Positions 33,280-41,919 of a stretch of DNA of 64,000 nucleotides are shown piece after piece; position 1 is the first letter of the stretch; every line of letters begins with the position of its first letter. Origin of the DNA: Candidatus Melainabacteria bacterium (GTDB taxonomy: Bacteria > Cyanobacteriota > Vampirovibrionia > Obscuribacterales > Obscuribacteraceae). The notes beneath the pieces are model-generated. The model made no database searches. It saw nothing but the letters and a program-made list of their open reading frames with translations, and was not told where the DNA came from. Where the stretch lies: the NCBI GenBank assembly GCA_016212515.1, contig JACRFZ010000070.1, forward strand, positions 1 to 64,000, read 5' to 3'. The translations under genes and the position numbers were made by a program.

Positions 33280-35292
33280 CTATCTCCGTCTACCTCTTGA
33301 TCTATCGGCTTGCTTTCGGGAGGCCAAATCAGGTGGTCTTACCAATTGCCAAATAATAATTGCCACCATTACACCATTTCCAATCAAAAAAAACTCGGAA
33401 TATTGAGGGCTTCCGGTTCTTGGTGTGAGACTCCAGTAGCTAAGAGATAGTGTGGAGGCGGCAAGAATCGTGACTAATAACTTTACTCTATTTTTCCTGA
33501 GAGTCTTAACTTCTCTCTTCAAAATATATAAATGAGCTTCTAATTTTCGAATCTCTTGAAGTCTGAAAGATAGTTCCCGCTCGGATTGTTCGAGGGCCGA
33601 ATTGACCTGAGATATTTTTGGCGGTAACCCTTTCAAAGAGCGAACAGTACTTAACGTACTTGATGTACTGGTCACGGAGTCGGCCTGGTTGTCGGTTTTG
33701 CTTCGAGCGGTGCCTTTCCGGTCGGTGGCGCCGGTCGGTTCCTGCGTTTTGCTCTGGAAGAGCCTCAATACACCCTCTTCCGAGAAAATGCCCCGCTGGC
33801 CGAAGAGTTTACCCTGGGTAAGATAGCCAAGAGCCAGATAGGCCTGGGCCGGGTTGGCAAGGGCCCACTTTTTGACCGAGGGTTTGGCTGCTTCCACAAA
33901 GCTGAAATTGGGGTGCAGGGAGCGCGCTATGCCCTCCAGAGAGGAGGCGGTGCGCAGGAGATAAGCGAGGGAGGGCGGTAACTTGAGGGCGCGGTCCATG
34001 GCTATTTGATCAATGTCATGCTCGAGGCTTGTGAAATCCAGCTCCTTGACTTGCTTGCCCTTGTAATACTCGATGAAAGGCTGCACCGCCCGGATCATGG
34101 ATTCATGTTTGGCATCCTCTTTGACGATGCCAAGGCTGACTAGATTTTTAATTAGCTCCACGGCGTTGAAATTGATCACCGAAGCTATGCAACCCAATAT
34201 AGATTCTCTCTGGGTCTGACTTATTTCCCCCACCATGCCGAAGTCGTAGATGACGATGCGACCGTCTGGACCAATGGCCAGATTGCCGGCATGGGGGTCG
34301 GCGTGGAAGAAACCGGCCGAGAGCACCTGCTCCATATAAGCGGCCACAAGATTGTTGCCGATAGCCACCGGATCTATGCCTTGCTTCTTGATTTCTTCTA
34401 CTTGATTGATCTTGGTGCCGGGCAAATATTCCAGGGTTAGAACCCGTCGTCCGGTCAGTTTCCAGTAAACCCGGGGAATGCGTACGGACTTTTCCCCTTT
34501 CAGGATCTGTCTTATCTTGTCGGCGTTTCTACCTTCCTTCAAATAGTCGATTTCTTCAAAGAGAGTACGACCGAATTCAGCCGTCAATGCCATCCAGGCA
34601 TCCCAGTCGGAACTGGGTCTCAAGATTGGTCCTATCTTGGCGATAAAACGCATATAACCGAGGTCTTGATAAAAGACTTCGGCCAGATCAGGTCTCTGCA
34701 CCTTTACTACAACGGGGCGGCCGTCTTGCAGGCGGGCCCGGTGCGCCTGTCCGATGCTGGCTGAAGCAATGGGGGTGACTTCGAATTCTTTGAAGAGCTT
34801 TTCAGGCGGCGCTCCTAACTCTCTTTCGATGATGTTGCGCAGCACATCGATGCCGAAGGGCGGCACTCTATCTTGCAGAGAAGATAGCTCTTCCGCCAGT
34901 TCTTCCGAGATGATGTCTTTGCGCACCGAGAGAAACTGACCGAGCTTGATGAAGGTGGCGCCCAGCTCCAGCAAAGCTTGCTTGACTCTTTTGGCCCGGC
35001 GTTTGCGTTTTTCAGAAACAGTGGCATTCTTGCCTTTGCCCAGGCGGTCGCGCACCAAGGTATCGAGGGCGGCAGCCGAAACCAGCGCCAGGAGCGTGTG
35101 CAGGGAAGACCAGAAACGTTTGTCCTTGAGCAATCGGTCCAGGCGCACCGCTCTATCGGCCAGCTCCGGATCGTAGCCGCCGGCATTCTGGCTCACGGTC
35201 TTGTCGGCTGCTTCATTCACCTTGCCGACGGAAGTCGTGCTGTTTATGCCTTCCGGCGCAAGCCCGGAATCTGGGGGAACTGACTGGGCCAT
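33280..35292 (-). CDS. AarF/ABC1/UbiB-family atypical kinase
   Basis: A 670-residue protein of the ABC1 kinase-like family. The family core spans about residues 100-450, with the KxGQ motif (FIKLGQFLSVRKDII), the alanine-rich loop (ASASIGQAHRARL), VKVQRPDL, the HADPHAGN catalytic segment and YDFGMVGE metal motif. A 100-residue hydrophilic linker and coiled coil follow, then two C-terminal membrane segments (LLVTILAASTLSLSYW and FLIGNGVMVAIIIWQLV). Family members support isoprenoid-quinone or lipid handling. Its place at the head of a Ser/Thr signalling operon is notable. Confidence 0.92.
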   Translation of the reverse strand: MAQSVPPDSGLAPEGINSTTSVGKVNEAADKTVSQNAGGYDPELADRAVRLDRLLKDKRFWSSLHTLLALVSAAALDTLVRDRLGKGKNATVSEKRKRRAKRVKQALLELGATFIKLGQFLSVRKDIISEELAEELSSLQDRVPPFGIDVLRNIIERELGAPPEKLFKEFEVTPIASASIGQAHRARLQDGRPVVVKVQRPDLAEVFYQDLGYMRFIAKIGPILRPSSDWDAWMALTAEFGRTLFEEIDYLKEGRNADKIRQILKGEKSVRIPRVYWKLTGRRVLTLEYLPGTKINQVEEIKKQGIDPVAIGNNLVAAYMEQVLSAGFFHADPHAGNLAIGPDGRIVIYDFGMVGEISQTQRESILGCIASVINFNAVELIKNLVSLGIVKEDAKHESMIRAVQPFIEYYKGKQVKELDFTSLEHDIDQIAMDRALKLPPSLAYLLRTASSLEGIARSLHPNFSFVEAAKPSVKKWALANPAQAYLALGYLTQGKLFGQRGIFSEEGVLRLFQSKTQEPTGATDRKGTARSKTDNQADSVTSTSSTLSTVRSLKGLPPKISQVNSALEQSERELSFRLQEIRKLEAHLYILKREVKTLRKNRVKLLVTILAASTLSLSYWSLTPRTGSPQYSEFFLIGNGVMVAIIIWQLVRPPDLASRKQADRSRGRRR

Positions 35293-35318
35293 AGTGGGCT
35301 TGCTTTTAGGTACTTAAA

Positions 35319-35678
35319 CTAGACCGGTGTCTTTTGCTTGAGTTCTGCTATTTCGGCTCTCAAGGTGGCGATTTCAGCGCGAAGCTCGTTGATTTCCGTG
35401 GAGTCGCCAAGGGCGCCCAGGGAGAAATCAGCTACTTGTCTACGAATTTTTTCACGCACTTGCCCTTCCAGCACATCGGAGCGCTGCCAGATAGACTGGG
35501 TGGCATCGGATAGCATTTGCTTGAAACGATCTCTGGTCTGGTGAATCCGATCGGAACCGGAAGACTTGTATTCACCGGCGCGGGCGGTGAAAGAGTCGAG
35601 GGCATCTTCCACTTTTTCTCTGGCCACTTCAAAGGCGGCACTGGCTAGAAAAACTATTTTGATAATCGGACGGAACAC
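35319..35678 (-). CDS. small coiled-coil protein
   Basis: A 119-residue protein with a short hydrophobic N-terminus (IIKIVFLASAAFEVA), an amphipathic helix and a C-terminal leucine-zipper-like coiled coil (EINELRAEIATLRAEIAELKQ). The design resembles phasin-like or membrane-peripheral scaffold proteins, but I cannot name the family. It starts at a GTG behind GAGGTCAGG and ends 26 bases before the AarF-like gene. With a promoter about 160 bases upstream, it is the first gene of the long leftward signalling operon. Confidence 0.7.
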   Translation of the reverse strand: MFRPIIKIVFLASAAFEVAREKVEDALDSFTARAGEYKSSGSDRIHQTRDRFKQMLSDATQSIWQRSDVLEGQVREKIRRQVADFSLGALGDSTEINELRAEIATLRAEIAELKQKTPV

Positions 35679-35839
35679 AGGCCTGACCTCGTTTAGAAGG
35701 TAAATCAGTGCGCGAGCCTTTCCCCTTCAGATTCAACTTTTCAACCACCGGAGAGCGTGCTTGGCAGCGCTTCTGATGAGTCGTTCCGGAGAGTCGGTCG
35801 CACTAACGCGTCTGAGATTATACACTAAGGCCACTTTAT

Positions 35840-35868
35840 ATATTATTTCTCTCAGGCTGCCCTTGCAA
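35840..35868 (-). promoter_or_regulatory. promoter of the leftward signalling operon
   Basis: On the minus strand TTGCAA (35868-35863), a 17-base spacer and TAATAT (35845-35840) form a good sigma-70-type promoter. Transcription would begin near 35833, leaving a leader of about 155 bases before the coiled-coil gene. Confidence 0.5.
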
Positions 35869-35928
35869 GATTGTCACAGACTGTAAGCTCAAAAGCGTCT
35901 CGGTTTTTCATGGTAGGCAGGAGGTTTT

Positions 35929-36909
35929 GTGAGTAATTCCAAAGAGACGTCTAAGACCGGCAGGAAGAGCAGTAAGAAGTCGGGTAAAGCTGCCAGAAAG
36001 AGGGCCGTCACTTTGATCTACTGCCCCCTGCATCTGGGCGGACCCCATGCAGGTGTGAGCATGGGACCGGCGGCCATGAAAGTGGCCAGGCTGGTGAGCA
36101 AGATTGAGTCTCTTGGCTTTACAGTGCATAAGCAGATTGATATTGCCGTGCCTGATGTCCTTTACTGGTGGGAGAAGAGCGCCAGGGTTGCCCATTGCGT
36201 GCCGGAAATTGCGGAAGTAAGTCTGGCCCTGGCTCAAGCGGTGGAAGCGGCTCTGGAAGCCGATACCATCGCCGTCACCCTGGGGGGCGACCATTCCCTG
36301 GCCATAGGCAGTATCGCCGGTGTTTCCAACTACTACCGCAAACGCAAAGAGGAGTTCGGGCTTGTCTGGTATGACGCCCACGGCGATATCAATACTCCGG
36401 CCACCTCCCCATCCGGCAACGTGCACGGCATGCCCCTGGCGGTCTCTCTGGGAGATGGCGACGAGCGTCTGACCGAGCTGCTCGGCTATAAACCCAAGGT
36501 CAAGAACAATCGCTGCGCCCTGGTGGGAGTTCGCGATCTAGACCGGGCCGAATGCGAACTCATTGATGCTTCAGGCATATTGCCCTTCTCGATGCGCGAT
36601 GTGGATGAACACGGCATCGTGAAAGTGACCAGGGAATGTCTGGATTTTATCGGGGATGATGTGGACGGTATTCACGTTTCGTTCGACCTGGATGTTATGG
36701 ACCCTGATGTCGCTCCTGGTGTCAGTACCGATAGCCGCGGCGGCCTTACCTACCGCGAAAGTCACCTGGCGCTGGAACTTCTAGCAGATAGCGGTCTGGT
36801 TCGCTCTATAGATATTGTCGAATTGAATCCGGCCAGGGATGTGCGCAACCAGACGGCAGAACTTGCGGTGGAGCTGGTGCAGTCGGCTCTGGGCAAGAAC
36901 ATACTCTGA
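35929..36909 (+). CDS. arginase-family ureohydrolase, probably arginase
   Basis: A 326-residue enzyme of the ureohydrolase fold that hydrolyses arginine to ornithine and urea. The manganese ligands lie in GGDHS, DAHGDIN and SFDLDVMDP, and TSPSGNVHGMPLA matches the arginase loop better than agmatinase. The usual DAHTD reads DAHGD here. The C-terminal SIDIVELNP and a basic 30-residue N-terminal tail are also present. The GTG start has GGAGG upstream. Agmatinase or formimidoylglutamase activity cannot be fully excluded. The stop is ten bases from the convergent neighbour. Confidence 0.87.
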   Translation: MSNSKETSKTGRKSSKKSGKAARKRAVTLIYCPLHLGGPHAGVSMGPAAMKVARLVSKIESLGFTVHKQIDIAVPDVLYWWEKSARVAHCVPEIAEVSLALAQAVEAALEADTIAVTLGGDHSLAIGSIAGVSNYYRKRKEEFGLVWYDAHGDINTPATSPSGNVHGMPLAVSLGDGDERLTELLGYKPKVKNNRCALVGVRDLDRAECELIDASGILPFSMRDVDEHGIVKVTRECLDFIGDDVDGIHVSFDLDVMDPDVAPGVSTDSRGGLTYRESHLALELLADSGLVRSIDIVELNPARDVRNQTAELAVELVQSALGKNIL

Positions 36910-36919
36910 GCGGAGGTTC

Positions 36920-37690
36920 TCAAGCCTCCCAGGTCGGTTCCTTCTCTTCCTCTTCTTCCAGGTCCAGTTTTCTAAGCAGTTGGTAGGCCTCAGAAAGACC
37001 GGGAAAATCTTTTTGTATCTGCTCGATCTTGGGCGCGGCGCCGGCCATTACATCTTTGAAGAGTTGTCTGGCCTGAGCATCGAAATCTTTCATTTCCTTC
37101 GGTCTTTCAGTCGGTTCAATGTAGAGAAGCAAGCCTTTTTCTTCCACCTGGGCTTGCATTTCTTCCTCCAGGCTCTTATTTTCCTGGAAGCGCAAGCGTG
37201 CCAGTTCGAGCTTGGCCAGATCTTCCCTGGGCATGTTGCGCTCGATTTGATCCAGATTGTCGAAGATGGTTTTAGCGGTTGGAGTCAGTACTTCCTTGTC
37301 AAGGCGATTTTCGTAAGCGGTGATGAGCTTGGCGGCGGCTTGCAATTGCTTTTCTTCTTCGGTTAGAACCGGCTCCGGCGGTTTTTCCTGCTTATGTCCG
37401 GAGCCGTTCTTGCCTCTCTTAGTGCCTTGAAATGCTGCTTCCATAGCGCCGGAGTCCTCTTCCGACAGGTCGAGGTTGCGCGGTACTCCGTTTATGGAAA
37501 GGCTGCCGTCCCGTTCTTTATCAGTGTCGGCGGGTTTCTCGGGCTGCGGCTTTTCGACCCGCTCCTTTTCTCTCACCGAAAGATATTCGCCCCGGAGTGA
37601 GTCGACGGTTAGGTGCCTGGTATCGTCTTCAGTGGCGTCATGAATTTCCGGCTTAGCCGGGGTATTGTCCCTCGCCGTATCTTTACTCAT
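36920..37690 (-). CDS. acidic, helical cytoplasmic protein, unknown
   Basis: A 256-residue protein, highly charged (many Glu, Lys, Asp), without signal peptide or membrane segment. The first 110 residues look disordered; residues about 110-240 form long helices (LTEEEKQLQAAAKLITAYEN, LAKLELARLRFQENKSLEEEM), ending in a Glu-rich stretch. I do not recognise the family. It is divergent from lexA across a 197-base gap, so the lexA control region may also affect it. Confidence 0.6.
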   Translation of the reverse strand: MSKDTARDNTPAKPEIHDATEDDTRHLTVDSLRGEYLSVREKERVEKPQPEKPADTDKERDGSLSINGVPRNLDLSEEDSGAMEAAFQGTKRGKNGSGHKQEKPPEPVLTEEEKQLQAAAKLITAYENRLDKEVLTPTAKTIFDNLDQIERNMPREDLAKLELARLRFQENKSLEEEMQAQVEEKGLLLYIEPTERPKEMKDFDAQARQLFKDVMAGAAPKIEQIQKDFPGLSEAYQLLRKLDLEEEEEKEPTWEA

Positions 37691-37789
37691 GAAAACTCTC
37701 TACTCCGGCTTCCTTTACTATCAGACTCTCTCTAGTATTTTTGCCCCCGACCGCCCCACCTTAATCTTTTGCCCGGCCACGGGAAAGGC

Positions 37790-37845
37790 TCGACAAAATG
37801 TAGTAAGTGGTACTATACTTACGTATGTGGCGTACGTATGTAGCC
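37790..37845 (+). promoter_or_regulatory. lexA promoter with tandem 13-bp operator-like repeats
   Basis: TCGACA (37790-37795), 18 bases, then TATACT (37814-37819) make a plausible promoter. Directly after the -10 box come two back-to-back 13-base repeats, TACGTATGTGGCG (37820-37832) and TACGTATGTAGCC (37833-37845), covering the expected start of transcription. LexA genes are usually autoregulated, so this is a candidate operator. It does not match the standard CGAAC-N4-GTTCG box. Confidence 0.5.
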
Positions 37846-37887
37846 TAGATGTGTAGCCTAAATTAATCCCAGCCGGAGGACTCCCAG

Positions 37888-38574
37888 TTGCATTCCAGTA
37901 AGCCGCTTCCCGCCAGGCAGCAGGAAGTCCTCAGCCTGATCGTCAGCTTTTCTGAGGAGCATGGTTACCCCCCTACCCTGGCAGACCTGGCCCAGTGTCT
38001 GGGTTTGAAAAATCGTATGACAGTGCACCAGCACGTGGCGGCCCTGCGTAAAAAAGGTCTTGTGCACTGGGAGCCTGGTTTGAACCGTTCCTTGCGCGTC
38101 CTGCCCGAGGGGCTCCAGCACCTTGATCCAGGCGCGGAAGTCAGCGCTGAAGCAGCCCAACCGGCGGCTGTCTCTAATGTGGTTGGCTTCCCTGCCGCCG
38201 CCGGCATACCGCTAGCCGGGGCCATTGCCGCCGGCAGTCCCATTGATGCCCTGCAGACAAGCGAATACCTGGAAGTAGAGAGTCGGTACGGTGAAATCGG
38301 TTGCTTCGCCCTCAAGGTCAAGGGTGAATCCATGATCGAAGACGGCATTTATGACGGTGATTTCGTCATCGTCAAACCCAATCCCTCACCCAATAACGGC
38401 GATGTGGTAGTGGCTTTGCTCGATGACGGCAGCGCCACTTTGAAGCGCTTCTACAAAGAGAAAGGCGGTTACCGACTGCAGCCGGCCAATGCTTCCATGG
38501 AGCCCATCTTTGTCGACGGCTCCCATCCCCTCACAATTCAAGGCACAGTGGTGGGTCTTTTCCGCCAGATGTAA
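37888..38574 (+). CDS. lexA: SOS repressor LexA
   Basis: A 228-residue repressor-protease. The N-terminal winged helix (residues 1-72) has RQQEVLSLIVSFSEEHGYPPTLADLAQCLGL and the recognition helix RMTVHQHVAALRKKGLV. The autocleavage site is the Ala-Gly in GAIAAGSP (115-116). The catalytic serine lies in GESMIEDG (S148) and the lysine in SATLKRF (K185), so self-cleavage should work. The linker between domains is about 25 residues longer than in E. coli LexA. The start is a TTG at 37888, eight bases after CGGAGGA. Confidence 0.95.
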   Translation: MHSSKPLPARQQEVLSLIVSFSEEHGYPPTLADLAQCLGLKNRMTVHQHVAALRKKGLVHWEPGLNRSLRVLPEGLQHLDPGAEVSAEAAQPAAVSNVVGFPAAAGIPLAGAIAAGSPIDALQTSEYLEVESRYGEIGCFALKVKGESMIEDGIYDGDFVIVKPNPSPNNGDVVVALLDDGSATLKRFYKEKGGYRLQPANASMEPIFVDGSHPLTIQGTVVGLFRQM

Positions 38575-38580
38575 TCTGGG

Positions 38581-40467
38581 CTAATGCCCCGGTGCAAACA
38601 GTTGCTTCATGGCTTTGGGCATGGGCTTGCCGGTGTCTATCTCCAGTGACTTTTCGTTTTCGTAGCGCACCAGACCGGGTTTGTCTCCGGCCAGTTTGCG
38701 TACGTATTTGCACTGGGTGTAGATCACTCTAACTTTGGCGCCATGACCGGCTTTTGAGAAGCGGGCCGCTATTTGTCCGGCTTCCTCCAGGGTGCGGGCG
38801 GGTGGATCTTGCTTGGATGAGGGAATGCGAATCAGGACATGGGCGCCGCCCTGACCGAGCACATGGAACCAGAGATCATTGGGCTGAGCCAGGCGCGAAA
38901 GCAGGTAATCGTTTTCCATGCGGTTGCGGCCCACATAAATCGTCCAGCCGTCGCTGGAGTTGACTGAAATTATCTTTTCGTTCTTGCCTTTGCCTTTGGC
39001 GCCGTTGCCCCTGGGCTTGACTATATCCTGCGGTTTCTTGCCGGACAGTCCTTCCTTGATCTGTTTCAATTCATAGATGTCCCGCGCCTCCAGCACTTGC
39101 TGCAGCCTGACCGAAAGGGCCTGCCTGCGCTGCTGTGCTTCCTCAATGGAACGAGAGGCAGTGCTGTTACGCGCCCGCACTTTGGCGTACTGGCGGTAAT
39201 AGTGCTGGGCATTCTGGCTGACAGTCAGGTTGGGATTCAACTTGATGGATAACTGACCACCGTTATCCACAAAGATATTTTCCGTTAGAAGAACTTCCTG
39301 ACCGGCGCTTATGGAAGTCAAATTGGCCAGGATCAGATCGCCGGAGCGCTTGAGCGAGTCTATTTCCTCCGGGCTTTGCACGTGTTCCGAGGCTGTTTTG
39401 ACGCGGCTTTCCAGCTTGGACAACTCCAGGCTGAGATCGGCCTTCAGTCTTTCCCGCAGTTGATTTACCTGCTCGTTATGCTCGCAAGTCCTGAAATATT
39501 CCTCGATTAAGTCGTTTACAGAGGGAAATGTCTTAACTTCATCGTCCTTATGAGGGAAGGTACCGAGCACGGAATAGCGACTTAAATCTTTGAAGAGCAG
39601 AGGCTTGTGTAGCGGGTTCCTGACCCCGTCCTTGCGCATACTTTCCACTCTCTGCCAGAGCTTGTCGGCGGCATTTTCTACGTTCAAGGCCTTGCTGATC
39701 TCGCTTTCCAGACCGGCCGATAGCACCAGTTCTTCGCAGAGGTGACGCCCGGCACCGGTGAAGGTGGCAATGATCCATTGCTCCAGTGTGGCAAAGCCTG
39801 GTGTTTCCGCCTCGACGCCGCCATTGTTGCCCTGCTCTTTCAGTTTATCGAAGAGCTTGTGGAAGTCCTCACCGCTGATCGTATAGAGGCTGGGGCGGTC
39901 CTGACTGGGCGGTCTTTCGTACTTGAGACCGGGGGCTACTTCCCGCTGCCGGCTCATATCGCGAGTGACCAGATGGGAGGCCGTGATGATTTTGCCTGAG
40001 GCTTTGTCCCAGAAAATCAGGTTGCTGTGGCGTCCCATAATTTCTGCCGTCAAAACTTTAATGGAGGATGTGCCCACCTCATCGACGGCCGAAAAGACCA
40101 GGTCGACAATTCGCTCACCGAGAGGCTGCTCGGCTGCAATGAGCGTGGCTCCAGAGAGATGTTTGCGCAACAACAGGCAGAAATTGGGCACCGTGCTGTT
40201 GGCACCATACTTGGAGACATAACGTTCGCTTACCGGATCGGGTCTTTCGCCGCTTTTGCGCTGCAGGCTGTTGGGTTGCAACAGGCAGATCCGACCGTGC
40301 ACCGACTGGGCCGAGGCAAAGAGTGCCGTGAGACCGCTTTTACCGCGCAGAGTGATGACCAGCTCGTCCCGGCCCAGTTGACTTATCTTGTCTACTTTGC
40401 GATTGACAATTAGTGGCCTGGCCTCATTGAGGACAGCCCTTATGGAGAGCGCGTCAAATGGTTGCAT
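38581..40467 (-). CDS. rqcH: NFACT-family ribosome quality control protein RqcH
   Basis: A 628-residue protein of the Rqc2/RqcH/Tae2 family, which binds stalled 50S-peptidyl-tRNA and adds C-terminal alanine tails. NFACT-N is at residues 1-200 (MQPFDALSIRAVLNEARPLI at the start), a long coiled-coil middle spans about 290-480, and the NFACT-R domain with DGWTIYVGRNRMENDYLLSRLAQPNDLWFHVLGQGGAHVLIR is at about 500-590. These are diagnostic. It is often called a fibronectin-binding protein in older annotation. It converges on lexA with six bases between the stops. Confidence 0.94.
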   Translation of the reverse strand: MQPFDALSIRAVLNEARPLIVNRKVDKISQLGRDELVITLRGKSGLTALFASAQSVHGRICLLQPNSLQRKSGERPDPVSERYVSKYGANSTVPNFCLLLRKHLSGATLIAAEQPLGERIVDLVFSAVDEVGTSSIKVLTAEIMGRHSNLIFWDKASGKIITASHLVTRDMSRQREVAPGLKYERPPSQDRPSLYTISGEDFHKLFDKLKEQGNNGGVEAETPGFATLEQWIIATFTGAGRHLCEELVLSAGLESEISKALNVENAADKLWQRVESMRKDGVRNPLHKPLLFKDLSRYSVLGTFPHKDDEVKTFPSVNDLIEEYFRTCEHNEQVNQLRERLKADLSLELSKLESRVKTASEHVQSPEEIDSLKRSGDLILANLTSISAGQEVLLTENIFVDNGGQLSIKLNPNLTVSQNAQHYYRQYAKVRARNSTASRSIEEAQQRRQALSVRLQQVLEARDIYELKQIKEGLSGKKPQDIVKPRGNGAKGKGKNEKIISVNSSDGWTIYVGRNRMENDYLLSRLAQPNDLWFHVLGQGGAHVLIRIPSSKQDPPARTLEEAGQIAARFSKAGHGAKVRVIYTQCKYVRKLAGDKPGLVRYENEKSLEIDTGKPMPKAMKQLFAPGH

Positions 40468-40549
40468 GACAATGCGGTTTCTGCGGTTGCACGGTGAGCT
40501 CAGTTAAGGTTTAATAGCTGACAATTTATCAAACTCGCGTGGGTTTTTT

Positions 40550-41248
40550 ATGAATACCTCCAACCCACTTACAATTCTTGGTCCTCTCAAACCGGGTGAA
40601 ACAATCATAGAAACCGATACCAGAGCAAAGACCGAGCCGAGGAAGGGTCCGAAGGGCAAGCGCCCGGCCCGGATGGGTAACCTCTTGGTGATTACCGGAC
40701 CCTCCGGGGTCGGCAAGGGCACCCTGGTGAAGCGGCTCATGCCCCGCATCGACAAACTCAAGTATTCCGTCTCGGTCACCACCCGGCCCATGCGTCCCGG
40801 GGAGGTAGAGGGTACTTCTTACTACTTTTGCTCCAGTGCTGAATTCGAAGACATGATCAGGCAGGGTGCCTTCATGGAGCATGCCAAGTTTGCCGGCAAC
40901 TATTACGGTACCCCCAGGGGCTGGGTCTCCGAAGAATTGGAGCGAGGCGTCGATGTCATCCTGGAAATCGAGGTGCAGGGCGCCAAGCAGATTCATTCTC
41001 AGTACCCGGATGCGGTCATGATTTTCATTTCGCCCCCATCTTTTGATGAACTGGCCACCCGTCTGAAAGAGCGCGGCACCGAAAGTGAGGATAAGATCAA
41101 TCTAAGGCTGGAGAAAGCCCGGGAAGAGTTACAAGAAAAAAATATGTTCCATTATGAAGTAGTCAACGATAAGCTCGATGATGCTGTTAACAATCTGGAG
41201 CATATCGTGTATGCTGAACGTTGCAGGCTGGCTCGTTTCCGCTCATGA
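40550..41248 (+). CDS. gmk: guanylate kinase
   Basis: The enzyme phosphorylates GMP to GDP with ATP. After a basic extension of about 43 residues with no family similarity come the P-loop LVITGPSGVGKGTLV, the GMP-binding VSVTTRPMRPGEVEGTSYYF, GNYYGTP, VILEIEVQGAKQI and the lid ERGTESEDKINLRL. The core is full length. An internal ATG at 40673 would give the usual 190 residues but has no binding site. The neighbour downstream is rpoZ, the common gmk-rpoZ order. Confidence 0.95.
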   Translation: MNTSNPLTILGPLKPGETIIETDTRAKTEPRKGPKGKRPARMGNLLVITGPSGVGKGTLVKRLMPRIDKLKYSVSVTTRPMRPGEVEGTSYYFCSSAEFEDMIRQGAFMEHAKFAGNYYGTPRGWVSEELERGVDVILEIEVQGAKQIHSQYPDAVMIFISPPSFDELATRLKERGTESEDKINLRLEKAREELQEKNMFHYEVVNDKLDDAVNNLEHIVYAERCRLARFRS

Positions 41249-41328
41249 ATTTCAGTGAGCGAAGCGACAGGGCTTGAAGACGCTCCTGACTTAGGGCGCA
41301 GTGAACTTCCGCAAGAGACATGTGAAAA

Positions 41329-41541
41329 ATGAGCACTACCAGAATTCTCGATCAGCTTCTCAAAGACAATACGAACCGCTATGAGTTGGTTCTGCGTGTA
41401 GCTCAAAGAGCCAAGCAAATCAAAAACGAGACCCGCGAGCAGCATAAAACCGCCAACGCCGTCATTCAGGCCCTGCAAATGGTTGCCGCTGAAGGCGACG
41501 GAACCATCTTGATCTCTCCCTCCGGACAGTACATGTATTAA
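41329..41541 (+). CDS. rpoZ: RNA polymerase omega subunit
   Basis: A 70-residue protein of the omega/RPB6 fold: NRYELVLRVAQRAKQIKNE and TANAVIQALQMVAAEG match the conserved core that clamps the C-terminus of beta-prime. It follows gmk by 80 bases, on the same strand, and ends at a terminator. The short length and order are typical. Confidence 0.9.
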   Translation: MSTTRILDQLLKDNTNRYELVLRVAQRAKQIKNETREQHKTANAVIQALQMVAAEGDGTILISPSGQYMY

Positions 41542-41567
41542 CTTCCCAGGACTGCAGTCCAGAAACG

Positions 41568-41595
41568 GCCCCGGTGCATTAGCTCCGGGGCTTTT
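41568..41595 (+). terminator. intrinsic terminator after rpoZ
   Basis: GCCCCGG (41568-41574), a ten-base loop, CCGGGGC (41585-41591), then TTTT. It lies 27 bases past the stop. Confidence 0.85.
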
Positions 41596-41709
41596 ACTTA
41601 ATTGTGTTTCAAAGAGGCGCTGCGTGGGAATTTCCCCGTTGCCAAAGGCGGAAAGCGGTACTAAACTCTCCTTGCGAAGCTGAGAAACAGCTAAAAGCAG
41701 GTAGGTTAA

Positions 41710-41919
41710 ATGGATTTCTGGTCGACACTGCTACTTTTTGCCTTCATGGCCGGCATTATGGGTTGGATTACCACACCCTTCGTCAACGCCGTCTTATGGT
41801 ATTGCGACTGGCAGGATGGCGTCGATATCAACTGGGGTCTTGATACCGCCTTCTCCGTGGCCGTTCCGTTCGCCTGGATGTTCGCCATTTTTGAGATTAT
41901 CTTGCTCTACTGCCAGTAA
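41710..41919 (+). CDS. small two-helix membrane protein
   Basis: A 69-residue protein with two membrane segments (LLLFAFMAGIMGWITTPFVN and FSVAVPFAWMFAIFEIILLY) joined by an acidic loop (CDWQDGVDINW). The ATG has AGGTAGG just upstream. No family is recognised. Its last 126 bases are antisense to the 3' end of the dus gene, whose tail there lies beyond the enzyme's usual C-terminus. That, with the good start and clear membrane pattern, makes this reading credible. Confidence 0.6.
   Translation: MDFWSTLLLFAFMAGIMGWITTPFVNAVLWYCDWQDGVDINWGLDTAFSVAVPFAWMFAIFEIILLYCQ

Noticed and set aside
37665..37856. 63-residue frame between the acidic protein and lexA
   Set aside because: It crosses the lexA promoter region, has no binding site and no family signal.
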